From JAKFXL01 sp947085765 (GTDB lineage: Bacteria; Pseudomonadota; Gammaproteobacteria; Tenderiales; Tenderiaceae), in the NCBI GenBank assembly GCA_947085765.1, contig CAMTXZ010000151.1, forward strand, positions 1 through 8,995: 8,995 nucleotides of DNA, given 5' to 3'. The stretch's first letter is position 1, and the number at the start of each line of letters is the position of its first letter. Below the pieces are notes generated by a model. The model ran no database searches. It was not told where the DNA came from and saw only the letters and a list, made by a program, of their open reading frames with translations. The translations under genes were made by a program, and so were the position numbers. Positions 1 to 6,685 of this stretch are shown here, piece by piece.

Positions 1-150
1 GCAGCAGTTGCGTGTGGCATCACCAGCAAAGGCCCATGGCGTAGCTCGAAAACTCCTGGAATACAGCAGGCATTATCCAATGCCTATTTAAAATCTCAGG
101 GACTGTATGCGCTACGTGATGGATGGATAAAGCTTCATCATTCTAACTGA
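1..150 (+). CDS. Group II intron reverse transcriptase/maturase, C-terminal end (partial at 5')
   Basis: Frame 1 is open from the first base to a TGA at 148-150 and gives 49 residues. They include SKGPWRSSKTPGIQQALSN and end in LRDGWIKLHHSN. This matches the typical C-terminal tail of bacterial group II intron-encoded proteins, where a KGPWR..KTP..Q.ALSN block is followed by GL..L...W..LH. Such proteins bind the intron RNA to help splicing and reverse-transcribe it during retrohoming. The reverse transcriptase core lies outside the window, so activity cannot be judged. The intron's own domain V starts at 151, directly after the stop codon. That arrangement is normal for an intron with its ORF in domain IV and supports the call independently. 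Confidence 0.88.
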   Translation, partial: AAVACGITSKGPWRSSKTPGIQQALSNAYLKSQGLYALRDGWIKLHHSN

Positions 151-219
151 AACGCCCTGTGCGGAGCCGCACGCAGGGTGTTGTGGGGGCTGGGGGTTAG
201 AGACCCCTGGCTACCCGAT
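151..219 (+). ncRNA. Group II intron domains V and VI with 3' splice boundary
   Basis: Bases 151-182 fold as a domain V hairpin. The lower helix pairs 151-158 with 175-182 and includes a G.U at 154/179 inside a CGC catalytic triad (153-155). A two-base bulge lies at 173-174, the upper stem pairs 159-163 with 168-172, and the loop is GAGC (164-167). A G-rich/C-rich hairpin (about 184-217) follows as domain VI, ending in CTACCCGAT. That ending resembles known intron 3' termini, so the splice boundary is placed after 219. The loop is not a GNRA tetraloop, which is usual for domain V. The boundary is inferred from the motif, because the 5' exon is outside the window. Confidence 0.82.
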
Positions 220-280
220 TTAGGGTTGCTTGTAAGCACCTATAAGCTTATTCTGCGCTCTCACTTAAAGGAGTTTATAT

Positions 281-502
281 ATGAAAGCTAAACTGAAACT
301 TGAAACAATAGAATTTCACGATGACTCGTCTACTGTTTATTTTAGTTTTATAACAAACCCTGACGATACTCAGCCTATAGGATATGAGAACACAACAGCA
401 CAAATACCTATAGACGTGGATTCAATTAAACCTGACGAGGCACATGAACAAGCGAAGCTTAAACTTAAAGGATTGCTTTCAGACATCCTTGCTGGACTTT
501 AA
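281..502 (+). CDS. Small hypothetical protein (73 aa)
   Basis: This is an ATG-started ORF with a good ribosome binding site: AAGGAG at 268-273, seven bases before the start. The product is 73 residues, acidic in the middle, with no signal peptide or membrane segment. The N-terminal half alternates polar and hydrophobic residues (KLKLETIEFHD, STVYFSFITNP), which suggests beta strands. The C-terminal part (about 50-73, ending LKLKGLLSDILAGL) looks helical and amphipathic. I do not recognise the family. The gene is visibly more AT-rich than opdA and follows the intron boundary by about 60 bases, so it may be acquired DNA. The gene itself looks real because of the strong ribosome binding site and clean frame; its function is unknown. 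Confidence 0.6.
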   Translation: MKAKLKLETIEFHDDSSTVYFSFITNPDDTQPIGYENTTAQIPIDVDSIKPDEAHEQAKLKLKGLLSDILAGL

Positions 503-637
503 CCCTTCTCTTTTCTTGCTTACCTTGCGCTTTAATCTATCTTCAATTTCTTTGTGCACTTCACGGATTTCTTGAAATTCTTCTGGGTTGGATGTTTTTA
601 CATGAAAACATCCATTCCCATCTCCGTATATTTTCAT
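479..637 (-). CDS. Possible small hypothetical protein (52 aa), convergent with the 73-aa gene
   Basis: On the minus strand an ATG at 637-635 opens 52 codons to a TGA at 481-479. The protein starts MKIYGDGNGCFHVKTSNPEE and continues with a strongly charged, probably helical or coiled-coil stretch rich in E, K and R, ending KSSKDV. Its last 24 bases overlap the end of the convergent gene on the other strand. The frame stays open upstream of the ATG to a stop at 664-662 (adding GLEQTRAV), so the start is uncertain and this could be the remnant of a longer gene. Only a weak ribosome binding site (GAGCAG) is seen. The composition looks protein-like, but no family was recognised. Confidence 0.4.
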   Translation of the reverse strand: MKIYGDGNGCFHVKTSNPEEFQEIREVHKEIEDRLKRKVSKKREGLKSSKDV

Positions 638-724
638 TACTGCTCGTGTTTGTTCAAGACCCTAACGTAAAGTAGACACCCTAAAACGAGCCAACAAAGG
701 CACTGTCGAGGCGTGTAGCCAAGG

Positions 725-747
725 GTGGGCACGTCTTTTGTGCCCAC
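725..747. repeat. GTGGGCAC/GTGCCCAC inverted repeat (hairpin)
   Basis: GTGGGCAC at 725-732 is the exact reverse complement of GTGCCCAC at 740-747, with a seven-base T-rich loop. No U-tract follows on either strand, so it is not a convincing intrinsic terminator. Similar GTGGGCAC..GTGCCCAC hairpins are, from general knowledge, frequent in proteobacterial intergenic repeats. Together with the repeat at 775-803 it suggests a dispersed non-coding repeat upstream of opdA. Confidence 0.6.
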
Positions 748-774
748 GCGGAATCACTTATAGGTTACATCACC

Positions 775-803
775 AGCCCTTCGACAGGCTCAGGGCGAAC
801 GGA
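775..803. repeat. Interspersed repeat unit (CCCTTCGACAGGCTCAGGGCGAAC type)
   Basis: The stretch contains CCCTTCGACAGGCTCAGGGC followed by GAACGGA. This is a sequence I recognise as recurring in intergenic regions of many bacteria. It holds GCCCT..AGGGC (776-780/791-795) as a short hairpin. TTCG and CGAA form a second complementary pair that would cross the first. Apart from the hairpin at 725-747, the rest of the stretch between 638 and 924 shows no gene and no clear promoter. Confidence 0.55.
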
Positions 804-924
804 GTTGGCGGGTGTTTGCCAGCGTTGGTTGCCCCGGTGATTGCGGTGAAGCCGGGCATCATCACATCAGGCGACTGTGGTAAAGTTTGGCCACGTTTTA
901 TCTTCACTAAAGGAATCCATTGTC

Positions 925-2964
925 ATGACTAATCCACTGCTGGAGATGGCAGGTCTGCCTCCCTTTTCCCTGATCAAGCCTGAGCATGTTGAACCGGCGC
1001 TCGATACTTTGCTGGCGGAGAGTCGTCAGGCGGTGGTCGATCTGCTGGCGGCCAACAGCGAATATACCTGGGACAATCTGGTACAGCCGCTGGAGGAGGT
1101 GGACGAGCGCATCGGCCGCGTCTGGTCGCCGGTGAGCCACATGAATTCGGTGCTCAACAGTGATGAGCTGCGCGCTGCCTACAACGCCTGTCTGCCGAAG
1201 TTGAGTGACTACGGCACCGAGATGGGCCAGCACGAGGGGCTCTTTAACGCCTTTACCCAGATCGCTGCCAGTGCCGAGTACAAGATGTTGAATGCCGCAC
1301 AGCGGAAGATCATCGACAACGCGCTGCGTGATTTCAAACTCTCCGGTATCGGTCTGCCTGCGGAGAAAAAGGCGCGTTACAAAGAGATTGCGCAAGAGCT
1401 TTCCAGCCTCACCAGCAAGTACGGCGAGAACGTGCTCGATGCTACCAGCGCCTGGAAGATTCAGATCACTGACGAGGCGCGTCTGAGTGGTCTGCCTGAA
1501 TCGGCGCTCGGTATGGCGAAGCAGATTGCTGAACGTGAAGCGCAGGCGGGTTGGGTCTTTAATCTTGAATACCCTTCATACCTGCCAGTGATGACCTATG
1601 CCGATGATCGCGAACTGCGCCGCGAGGTCTACACTGCTTTTGCCACCCGCGCCTCTGACGAGGGGCCACATGCTGGGCAGTGGGACAATACGCCGGTGAT
1701 GGAGCAGATTTTGGCGCTGCGTCATGAAGAGGCGCAGCTGCTGGGCTTTAAAAACTATTCTGAATATTCGCTGGCCACCAAGATGGCGCAGAGCACCGAT
1801 CAGGTGCTGACCTTCCTCAACGATCTGGCCGAACGCGCCTTGCCGATGGCTAAAAATGAGCTGGATGAGTTGCGTGCCTTTGCCAAAGAGCAGCACGGTC
1901 TTGAGCAGCTGGAGTCGTGGGATGTCACCTACTACTCAGAAAAATTACAGCAGCACAAATACGCCATCAGTCAGGAGGAGTTGAAACCCTACTTCCCCGA
2001 GAGCCGGGTGTTGAACGGCATGTTTGCGGTGGTCAATCGTCTCTACGGTGTCACCATCAAGGAGCGCACCGATGTTGATCTCTGGCATAAGGATGTACGT
2101 TTCTTCGAGATTCACGACGCTAAGGGCACACTGCGTGGCAGCTTCTATTTTGATCTGCACGCCCGGCCGCACAAACGTGGCGGCGCCTGGATGGATGATT
2201 GCCTCACCCGCATGGTTACGGCCAAGGGTGTACAGGCGCCAGTTGCGTATCTGATCTGCAACTTCTCGCCCGCCATCGGCAGCGATCCGGCGCTCTTCAC
2301 CCACGATGAAGTGTTGACCATGTTCCATGAGTTTGGCCACGGTTTGCACCACATGTTGACGCAGGTGGATTACCCCAGTGTTGCCGGGATCGGCGGTGTG
2401 CCTTGGGATGCGGTGGAGCTGCCGAGCCAGTTTATGGAGAACTGGTGCTGGCAGCGTGAGGCGCTCGATCTGATCTCGGGTCACTACAAGAGTGGTGAAG
2501 CGCTGCCGGAGGGACTATTCAACAAGATGATCGCCGCCAAAAATTTCCAGTCAGCGATGCAGATGGTGCGGCAGCTGGAGTTCTCGATCTTCGATTTCAG
2601 GATGCATCTGGAGTACGACCCAAGCCGTGGTGGCCGGGTTTATGAAATCCTCGCCGAGGTGCGTGAAAAGGTGGCGGTGATGAATCCGCCTTCGTTCAAC
2701 CGCTTTCCGCACAGCTTCTCGCACATCTTTGCCGGCGTTTATGCGGCGGGTTACTACAGCTACAAGTGGGCCGAGGTGCTGTCGGCCGATGCCTTTGCGG
2801 CGTTTGAAGAGAACGGTATTTTTGATCGTGAGACGGGTTTGAAGTTTTTGACAACGGTGCTGGAACAGGGCGGTTCACGTGAACCGATGGATCTGTTTGT
2901 TGAGTTCCGTGGCCGTGAGCCGAATATTGATGCCTTGCTGCGTCATAGCGGTTTGGCGGCTTGA
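925..2964 (+). CDS. opdA: Oligopeptidase A (M3 family zinc metallopeptidase)
   Basis: The 679-residue product matches oligopeptidase A (PrlC) along its whole length. It is a cytoplasmic zinc metallopeptidase that degrades short peptides, including cleaved signal peptides. The zinc site is HEFGH at residues 468-472, with the third ligand probably E498 in AVELPSQ. Other family blocks are NALRDFELSGIGLP-like (near residue 140), IPSYLPVMTY-like, RGGAWMDD, SQFMENWCW and FPHSFSHIFAG. The ATG at 925 is preferred over an upstream in-frame ATG at 877. MTNPLL matches the family N-terminus, and AAAGGA (909-914) is placed as its ribosome binding site. Length is close to the E. coli protein (680 residues). 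No frameshift or missing motif is seen. The gene stands alone, followed by a hairpin and then a convergent gene. Confidence 0.97.
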   Translation: MTNPLLEMAGLPPFSLIKPEHVEPALDTLLAESRQAVVDLLAANSEYTWDNLVQPLEEVDERIGRVWSPVSHMNSVLNSDELRAAYNACLPKLSDYGTEMGQHEGLFNAFTQIAASAEYKMLNAAQRKIIDNALRDFKLSGIGLPAEKKARYKEIAQELSSLTSKYGENVLDATSAWKIQITDEARLSGLPESALGMAKQIAEREAQAGWVFNLEYPSYLPVMTYADDRELRREVYTAFATRASDEGPHAGQWDNTPVMEQILALRHEEAQLLGFKNYSEYSLATKMAQSTDQVLTFLNDLAERALPMAKNELDELRAFAKEQHGLEQLESWDVTYYSEKLQQHKYAISQEELKPYFPESRVLNGMFAVVNRLYGVTIKERTDVDLWHKDVRFFEIHDAKGTLRGSFYFDLHARPHKRGGAWMDDCLTRMVTAKGVQAPVAYLICNFSPAIGSDPALFTHDEVLTMFHEFGHGLHHMLTQVDYPSVAGIGGVPWDAVELPSQFMENWCWQREALDLISGHYKSGEALPEGLFNKMIAAKNFQSAMQMVRQLEFSIFDFRMHLEYDPSRGGRVYEILAEVREKVAVMNPPSFNRFPHSFSHIFAGVYAAGYYSYKWAEVLSADAFAAFEENGIFDRETGLKFLTTVLEQGGSREPMDLFVEFRGREPNIDALLRHSGLAA

Positions 2965-2971
2965 TGCGCTA

Positions 2972-3002
2972 CCCCTGTCTCTCTATGAGTGAGAGACAGG
3001 GG
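2972..3002. terminator. Bidirectional hairpin between opdA and the convergent surface-protein gene
   Basis: CCCCTGTCTCTC (2972-2983) pairs perfectly with GAGAGACAGGGG (2991-3002) around a seven-base loop. It starts seven bases after the opdA stop codon and ends 11 bases before the stop of the minus-strand gene. Only scattered T follows on the plus strand (ATTTAATGTTTT). A strong stem between two converging genes is best explained as a shared transcription terminator. Confidence 0.8.
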
Positions 3003-3013
3003 GATTTAATGTT

Positions 3014-4990
3014 TTATAGGCGACGCCGCACGGCGTAGGCCAGCAACAATCCCAGTGCACCCCACAGACTGATAAACCCGACGCCACCCCCCCCCTGTGT
3101 CACGGTGATCTTGTTGATTGATTCCACCGAACCTTCCGCCGGACCACTGAAATCGGGCGGTGTGAGGACGGCGCCGTTATTGGTAATCGCATCTACAAAC
3201 GGGGCGCCAAGCAGGCGGATGATGCCGTTGGCCTTGCCGTCGTAGTCGTTGGGGCCGCCGTCCTGGATCAGCAGTTCGATACAGGAGACACCGCTGATAA
3301 GTGCATTGCTGCCAGCGGTGACGATGGTGTAACTGCCCGCCGGCTTGGGGCAGTAGCTGTCGCTCTCTTTGGCGGCAAACAGCAGGCGGTTGCGACCGCC
3401 AGCCCCTTCATTCACAAAGTCCTGCCAGACATGGGCGGCGCTCATCACCTTAAAGTTGGATACATCGGGTAGCGCTGCGGCCTGCGGGATGACCAGGTAG
3501 ACACTCTGACCGGTGGTGCCGAGGCCGCTGATTTCGATATCGACCACCTGGCCGTCGGCACTGACGAGATTCTCCGGCGGGGTGCTGCCAAAGAGTAGCG
3601 AGGCGGCGGTGGTGTCGATACGGCCGTGGTTGCTGCCGCTGGCAAAGGCGGTGGGGCCGATGCTGAGCTTGAGTCCCGGTTCGGTCGCCAGCAGCAGCGG
3701 GTAGTAGACGCGGTTGCTGCTGACGCTGTCGAGCACCCATGAGAAGGTGATGGGGCCGGAGACAAAACTGTCACTGCGTTTGAGGTCGGCACGGTAGGTG
3801 AGCAGATCCCAACCCGGCAGCCAGGCCGGATTGCTGACGGCGTCGAGATAGTTGGGAATGCCGTCGCCATCGTCATCCTCAATCCCTTCGACACTGTCGC
3901 TGCTGCCATCATCATCGCTATCGGTGGTAGCCGAGAGTGTGGGGGCGGTGGTGTAGAGCCGTAGCAGCAGGTCGCGGGTGCTGGTGGCGCCGTTGCTGTC
4001 GCTCACCGTTAGACGGGTGGTGTAGATGCCGGGGGTGAGACCGGTGGGGTCGAAGCTAAAGGTGTTGCTGGTGGTGCCAGCGGTTGGCACCAGGGTATTG
4101 TCGCTGGCGCTCCAGTCGTAGTTGCTGACACTGTCGCCGTTGGGGTCGTAGGCACTGGCCGTGAGGATCACCAGGCCGCCGCCAGTGGTCACGGACTGGG
4201 TGGCGGCGCCGCCCTGTTTGGCGGAGAGGGTGATGATCGGTGCGAGATTGGCCTCGGTGAGGGTGACGGTGTGGCTGATTTTGTTGCCCGCTATGGCGCC
4301 GCTAGGGCTGCCCATGTTCAGGGTGATGAACTGCCCTTCGCTGTTGCCGGTGCCAGTAGCGATGGTGATGCTGGCCGTCGTCCCGGCCGTGATCTGCAGC
4401 GGCGAGGGGGTCACTACGGTGTAGTCGCTGGCCGTGCTGCCGGCGTTGATAGAAAAGGGGATGTTCACCGCTGTCGGTGGGGTGTCGCTGAGCGAGGGGG
4501 CGTTGCCACTCAGATAGACCCTGACCTGAATGGTCGTGCCCTCGCCCACGGTCTGATCCACCCCAAAACTGACTTCCGGCAGGATGTCGATATATTGCGG
4601 GACGCTCAAACTATTATTGCCCAGATCGGTTGCCGTCCAGGTGATGGTATGCCGGCCGGGGGCCATCGGGCCGAGGGTGCCGGTGGGATAACCGGGGGTG
4701 TCGGAGCTGGGGCTGCCCGCCTGGGTGCTGTCGGTTGCCACGATGCTGGAGGCGACTTCAGTCGTCATCTTTAGTGTGATGACCGGGCGGGGGGCGGAAA
4801 ATATCAGCGGGGCTACAACTGCATTACTGTTTACGTCGTAAATGGTGATGTTGGTGGGTGGCTCGGTGTCGACGACGGGTGGTGCGGTCGCCGCATTGGC
4901 CCCCTGGACAATACCCAACAGCAGGGCGGCCGCGAGCCGACGCTGTTGTGAGGGTGGAACTTGATAAAGAGACCGTTGCAGTTTGGACAT
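3014..4990 (-). CDS. Secreted modular surface protein with GlyGly-CTERM-like anchor
   Basis: From the ATG at 4990 the product has 658 residues. Residues 1-33 form a signal peptide (QQRRLAAALLLGIVQGANA, cleavage before ATAPP). An HYR-like Ig fold follows (about 41-128, with GRHTITWTATD), then a Calx-beta-like domain (about 137-246), a PKD-like domain (about 250-345, with YDPNGDSVSNYDW) and an acidic calcium-binding-type stretch (357-383, DSDDDGSSD and EDDDGDGIPN). Residues about 475-600 resemble the choice-of-anchor-U domain (CIELLIQDGGPNDYDGKANG). The end is GGGG (633-636), a hydrophobic helix (about 638-653) and RRRL. In known GlyGly-CTERM proteins this layout is a sorting signal cut by rhombosortase. 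An adhesin or matrix role is inferred; no enzyme motif is seen. A GTG at 5074 would add 28 residues ahead of the signal peptide. Neither start has a clear ribosome binding site. Confidence 0.85.
   Translation of the reverse strand: MSKLQRSLYQVPPSQQRRLAAALLLGIVQGANAATAPPVVDTEPPTNITIYDVNSNAVVAPLIFSAPRPVITLKMTTEVASSIVATDSTQAGSPSSDTPGYPTGTLGPMAPGRHTITWTATDLGNNSLSVPQYIDILPEVSFGVDQTVGEGTTIQVRVYLSGNAPSLSDTPPTAVNIPFSINAGSTASDYTVVTPSPLQITAGTTASITIATGTGNSEGQFITLNMGSPSGAIAGNKISHTVTLTEANLAPIITLSAKQGGAATQSVTTGGGLVILTASAYDPNGDSVSNYDWSASDNTLVPTAGTTSNTFSFDPTGLTPGIYTTRLTVSDSNGATSTRDLLLRLYTTAPTLSATTDSDDDGSSDSVEGIEDDDGDGIPNYLDAVSNPAWLPGWDLLTYRADLKRSDSFVSGPITFSWVLDSVSSNRVYYPLLLATEPGLKLSIGPTAFASGSNHGRIDTTAASLLFGSTPPENLVSADGQVVDIEISGLGTTGQSVYLVIPQAAALPDVSNFKVMSAAHVWQDFVNEGAGGRNRLLFAAKESDSYCPKPAGSYTIVTAGSNALISGVSCIELLIQDGGPNDYDGKANGIIRLLGAPFVDAITNNGAVLTPPDFSGPAEGSVESINKITVTQGGGGVGFISLWGALGLLLAYAVRRRL
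3087..3095 (-). repeat. Homopolymer G9 tract in the coding strand at the sorting signal
   Basis: The plus strand shows nine C, which is nine G in the coding strand. They span the codons CAG GGG GGG GGT and so encode the Gly run of the C-terminal anchor. G tracts of this length are prone to slipped-strand mispairing. Loss or gain of one G would each replace the membrane helix and RRRL tail with a short unrelated, less hydrophobic tail. Confidence 0.9.
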
Positions 4991-5142
4991 GTCGCTGAAG
5001 TATTGTGGCCGGCTACTGGGTGTGGCGGGACTGATGCTGGTTATTATGCCTGATGCGTCCTGCTGACGCAGCACTCGTCAGGGGCGATGTTCGCCGTTGT
5101 TTGTTATGCTCGCGCATTACCCGTACCCCACTGAGTTCAGAG

Positions 5143-6618
5143 ATGAAATATAAAGATTTACGTGATTTTATCGGCCAGCTGGAGGCTCAAGGTGAGCTGA
5201 AACGCATTGCCCAACCGATCAGCCCCAATCTTGAGATGACCGAGATCTGCGACCGCACCCTGCGGGCGGAGGGGCCGGCGCTGCTGTTTGAAAACCCCAC
5301 CGGTTACGATATTCCGGTGCTGGGCAATCTGTTTGGTACCCCCAAACGGGTGGCGATGGGCATGGGGGCCGAGTCGGTGACGGCGCTGCGCGAGATCGGC
5401 AAACTGCTGGCGACACTCAAAGAGCCCGAGCCGCCCAAGGGGTTGCGCGACGCGCTCGACAAGCTGCCGATCTACAAGCAGGTGCTCAACATGGCGCCCA
5501 AGGTGGTGAAAAACGCCCCGTGTCAGCGCAATGTGATCGAGGGCGCCGATGTTGATCTGGCCAAGCTGCCGATCCAGACCTGCTGGCCCGGTGATGCCGG
5601 ACCGCTGATCACCTGGGCGCTGGTCGTCACCAAAGGTCCGCTTAAAGAGCGACAGAACCTCGGCATCTACCGCCAGCAGGTGATCGGTAAAAACAAGGTG
5701 ATCATGCGCTGGCTTGCCCATCGCGGCGGGGCGCTCGACTTTCGTGACTGGCAGCAGGCCCGTCCTGGTGAACGTTTTCCGGTGGCGGTGGCGCTGGGGG
5801 CTGACCCGGCGACGATTCTTGGCGCGGTGACACCGGTGCCCGATTCACTTTCCGAGTACGCCTTTGCCGGTCTGCTGCGTGGCAGCAAGACCGAAGTGAC
5901 CAAGTGCATCGGCAGTGATCTGCAGGTGCCGGCCTCGGCGGAGTTTGTGCTCGAAGGGTATCTGGCGCCGGGCGAGCTGGCCGACGAGGGGCCGTTTGGT
6001 GATCACACCGGTTATTACAATGAGGTGGACAGATTCCCGGTCTTCACCATCGAACGTATCACCCATCGCGACAAACCGATCTACCACAGCACCTATACCG
6101 GCCGTCCGCCCGATGAGCCTGCTGTTTTAGGCGTGGCGCTGAATGAGGTGTTTGTGCCGCTGCTGCAAAAGCAGTTTCCGGAGATCGTCGATTTCTATCT
6201 GCCGCCCGAAGGGTGCTCCTATCGCATGGCCTGCGTCAGCATCAAAAAGCAGTACGCCGGTCACGCCAAGCGGGTGATGCTGGGGGTCTGGTCGTTCCTG
6301 CGCCAGTTTATGTACACCAAGTTTGTGATTGTGGTTGATGATGACATCAATGTGCGCGACTGGAAGGATCTGAACTGGGCCATGACCACCCGCATGGACC
6401 CGGCACGCGATACGGGGATGATCGAAAATACACCGATCGACTATCTCGACTTCGCCTCACCCGTGTCGGGGCTGGGTTCCAAGATGGGGCTTGATGCTAC
6501 CAATAAATGGCCCGGCGAGACTACGCGTGAGTGGGGTGTGCCGATTGTGATGGATGCGGCGGTCAAGCAGCGGGTCGATGAGTTGTGGCATGAGTTGAAT
6601 ATATTTAGTGGCGGTTAA
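5143..6618 (+). CDS. ubiD: 4-hydroxy-3-polyprenylbenzoate decarboxylase UbiD
   Basis: The 491-residue product matches UbiD throughout. UbiD is the prenylated-FMN and metal-dependent decarboxylase that turns 4-hydroxy-3-octaprenylbenzoate into the octaprenylphenol in ubiquinone synthesis. Its cofactor is made by UbiX, which is not in this window. Recognisable blocks are NLGIYRQQVIGKNKVIMRW (from residue 172), SHRGGALDF-like, VALGADPATILGAVTPVP, EGPFGDHTGYYNEVD (from 282), STYTGRPPDEPAVLG and SPVSGLGSKMGLDATNKWPG near the C-terminus. The ATG at 5143 is chosen because MKYKDLRDFI fits the family start. The frame is open upstream to 5053 but those residues do not fit, and no strong ribosome binding site is seen (only TTCAGAG). 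The 152 bp between this gene and the divergent surface-protein start must hold both promoters, but no clear -35/-10 pair could be assigned. The length is near the E. coli enzyme (497). Confidence 0.96.
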   Translation: MKYKDLRDFIGQLEAQGELKRIAQPISPNLEMTEICDRTLRAEGPALLFENPTGYDIPVLGNLFGTPKRVAMGMGAESVTALREIGKLLATLKEPEPPKGLRDALDKLPIYKQVLNMAPKVVKNAPCQRNVIEGADVDLAKLPIQTCWPGDAGPLITWALVVTKGPLKERQNLGIYRQQVIGKNKVIMRWLAHRGGALDFRDWQQARPGERFPVAVALGADPATILGAVTPVPDSLSEYAFAGLLRGSKTEVTKCIGSDLQVPASAEFVLEGYLAPGELADEGPFGDHTGYYNEVDRFPVFTIERITHRDKPIYHSTYTGRPPDEPAVLGVALNEVFVPLLQKQFPEIVDFYLPPEGCSYRMACVSIKKQYAGHAKRVMLGVWSFLRQFMYTKFVIVVDDDINVRDWKDLNWAMTTRMDPARDTGMIENTPIDYLDFASPVSGLGSKMGLDATNKWPGETTREWGVPIVMDAAVKQRVDELWHELNIFSGG

Positions 6619-6685
6619 GCGCTGCTTTTAGAATGGCGCGCGCAGCGGCCGTCGCTTTTGCTTAATGTGAGATTGGAGATAACAG

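Larger units (their letters stand above)
1..219 (+). mobile_element. Group II intron, 3' part
   Basis: The maturase tail and the domain V/VI RNA together form the 3' end of a group II intron, a retroelement that inserts by target-primed reverse transcription. Only the 3' part is present because the element continues off the left edge. The 3' flanking sequence starts TTAGGGTTGC and leads into an AT-rich segment with a small orphan gene. The original insertion target cannot be named without the 5' flank. Confidence 0.82.

Noticed and set aside
220..260. Possible integron attC site next to the intron
   Set aside because: No paired core sites (GTTRRRY and RYYYAAC) with the needed spacing are visible, and the intron tail is not of the attC-targeting type as far as can be seen.
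660..690. Sequence GTAAAGTAGACACCC resembling the tip of an IS3-like element
   Set aside because: It is only a short resemblance with no partner repeat and no transposase remnant nearby.
841..890. Sigma-70 promoter for opdA (TTGCGG, TAAAGT)
   Set aside because: No -35/-10 pair with proper spacing could be assembled, and no heat-shock-type promoter was seen either.
1945..2484. Open frame of 179 codons on the minus strand inside opdA
   Set aside because: It covers the conserved zinc-site region of opdA in antisense and has no independent support.
4271..4774. Open frame of 167 codons on the plus strand inside the surface-protein gene
   Set aside because: It is antisense to a gene with signal peptide and domains, lacks a ribosome binding site, and its Gly/Arg-rich composition is typical of a shadow frame in GC-rich DNA.
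4991..5074. 28-residue N-terminal extension of the surface protein from a GTG
   Set aside because: It would put 28 residues before a good signal peptide and shows no ribosome binding site, so the ATG at 4990 is preferred.
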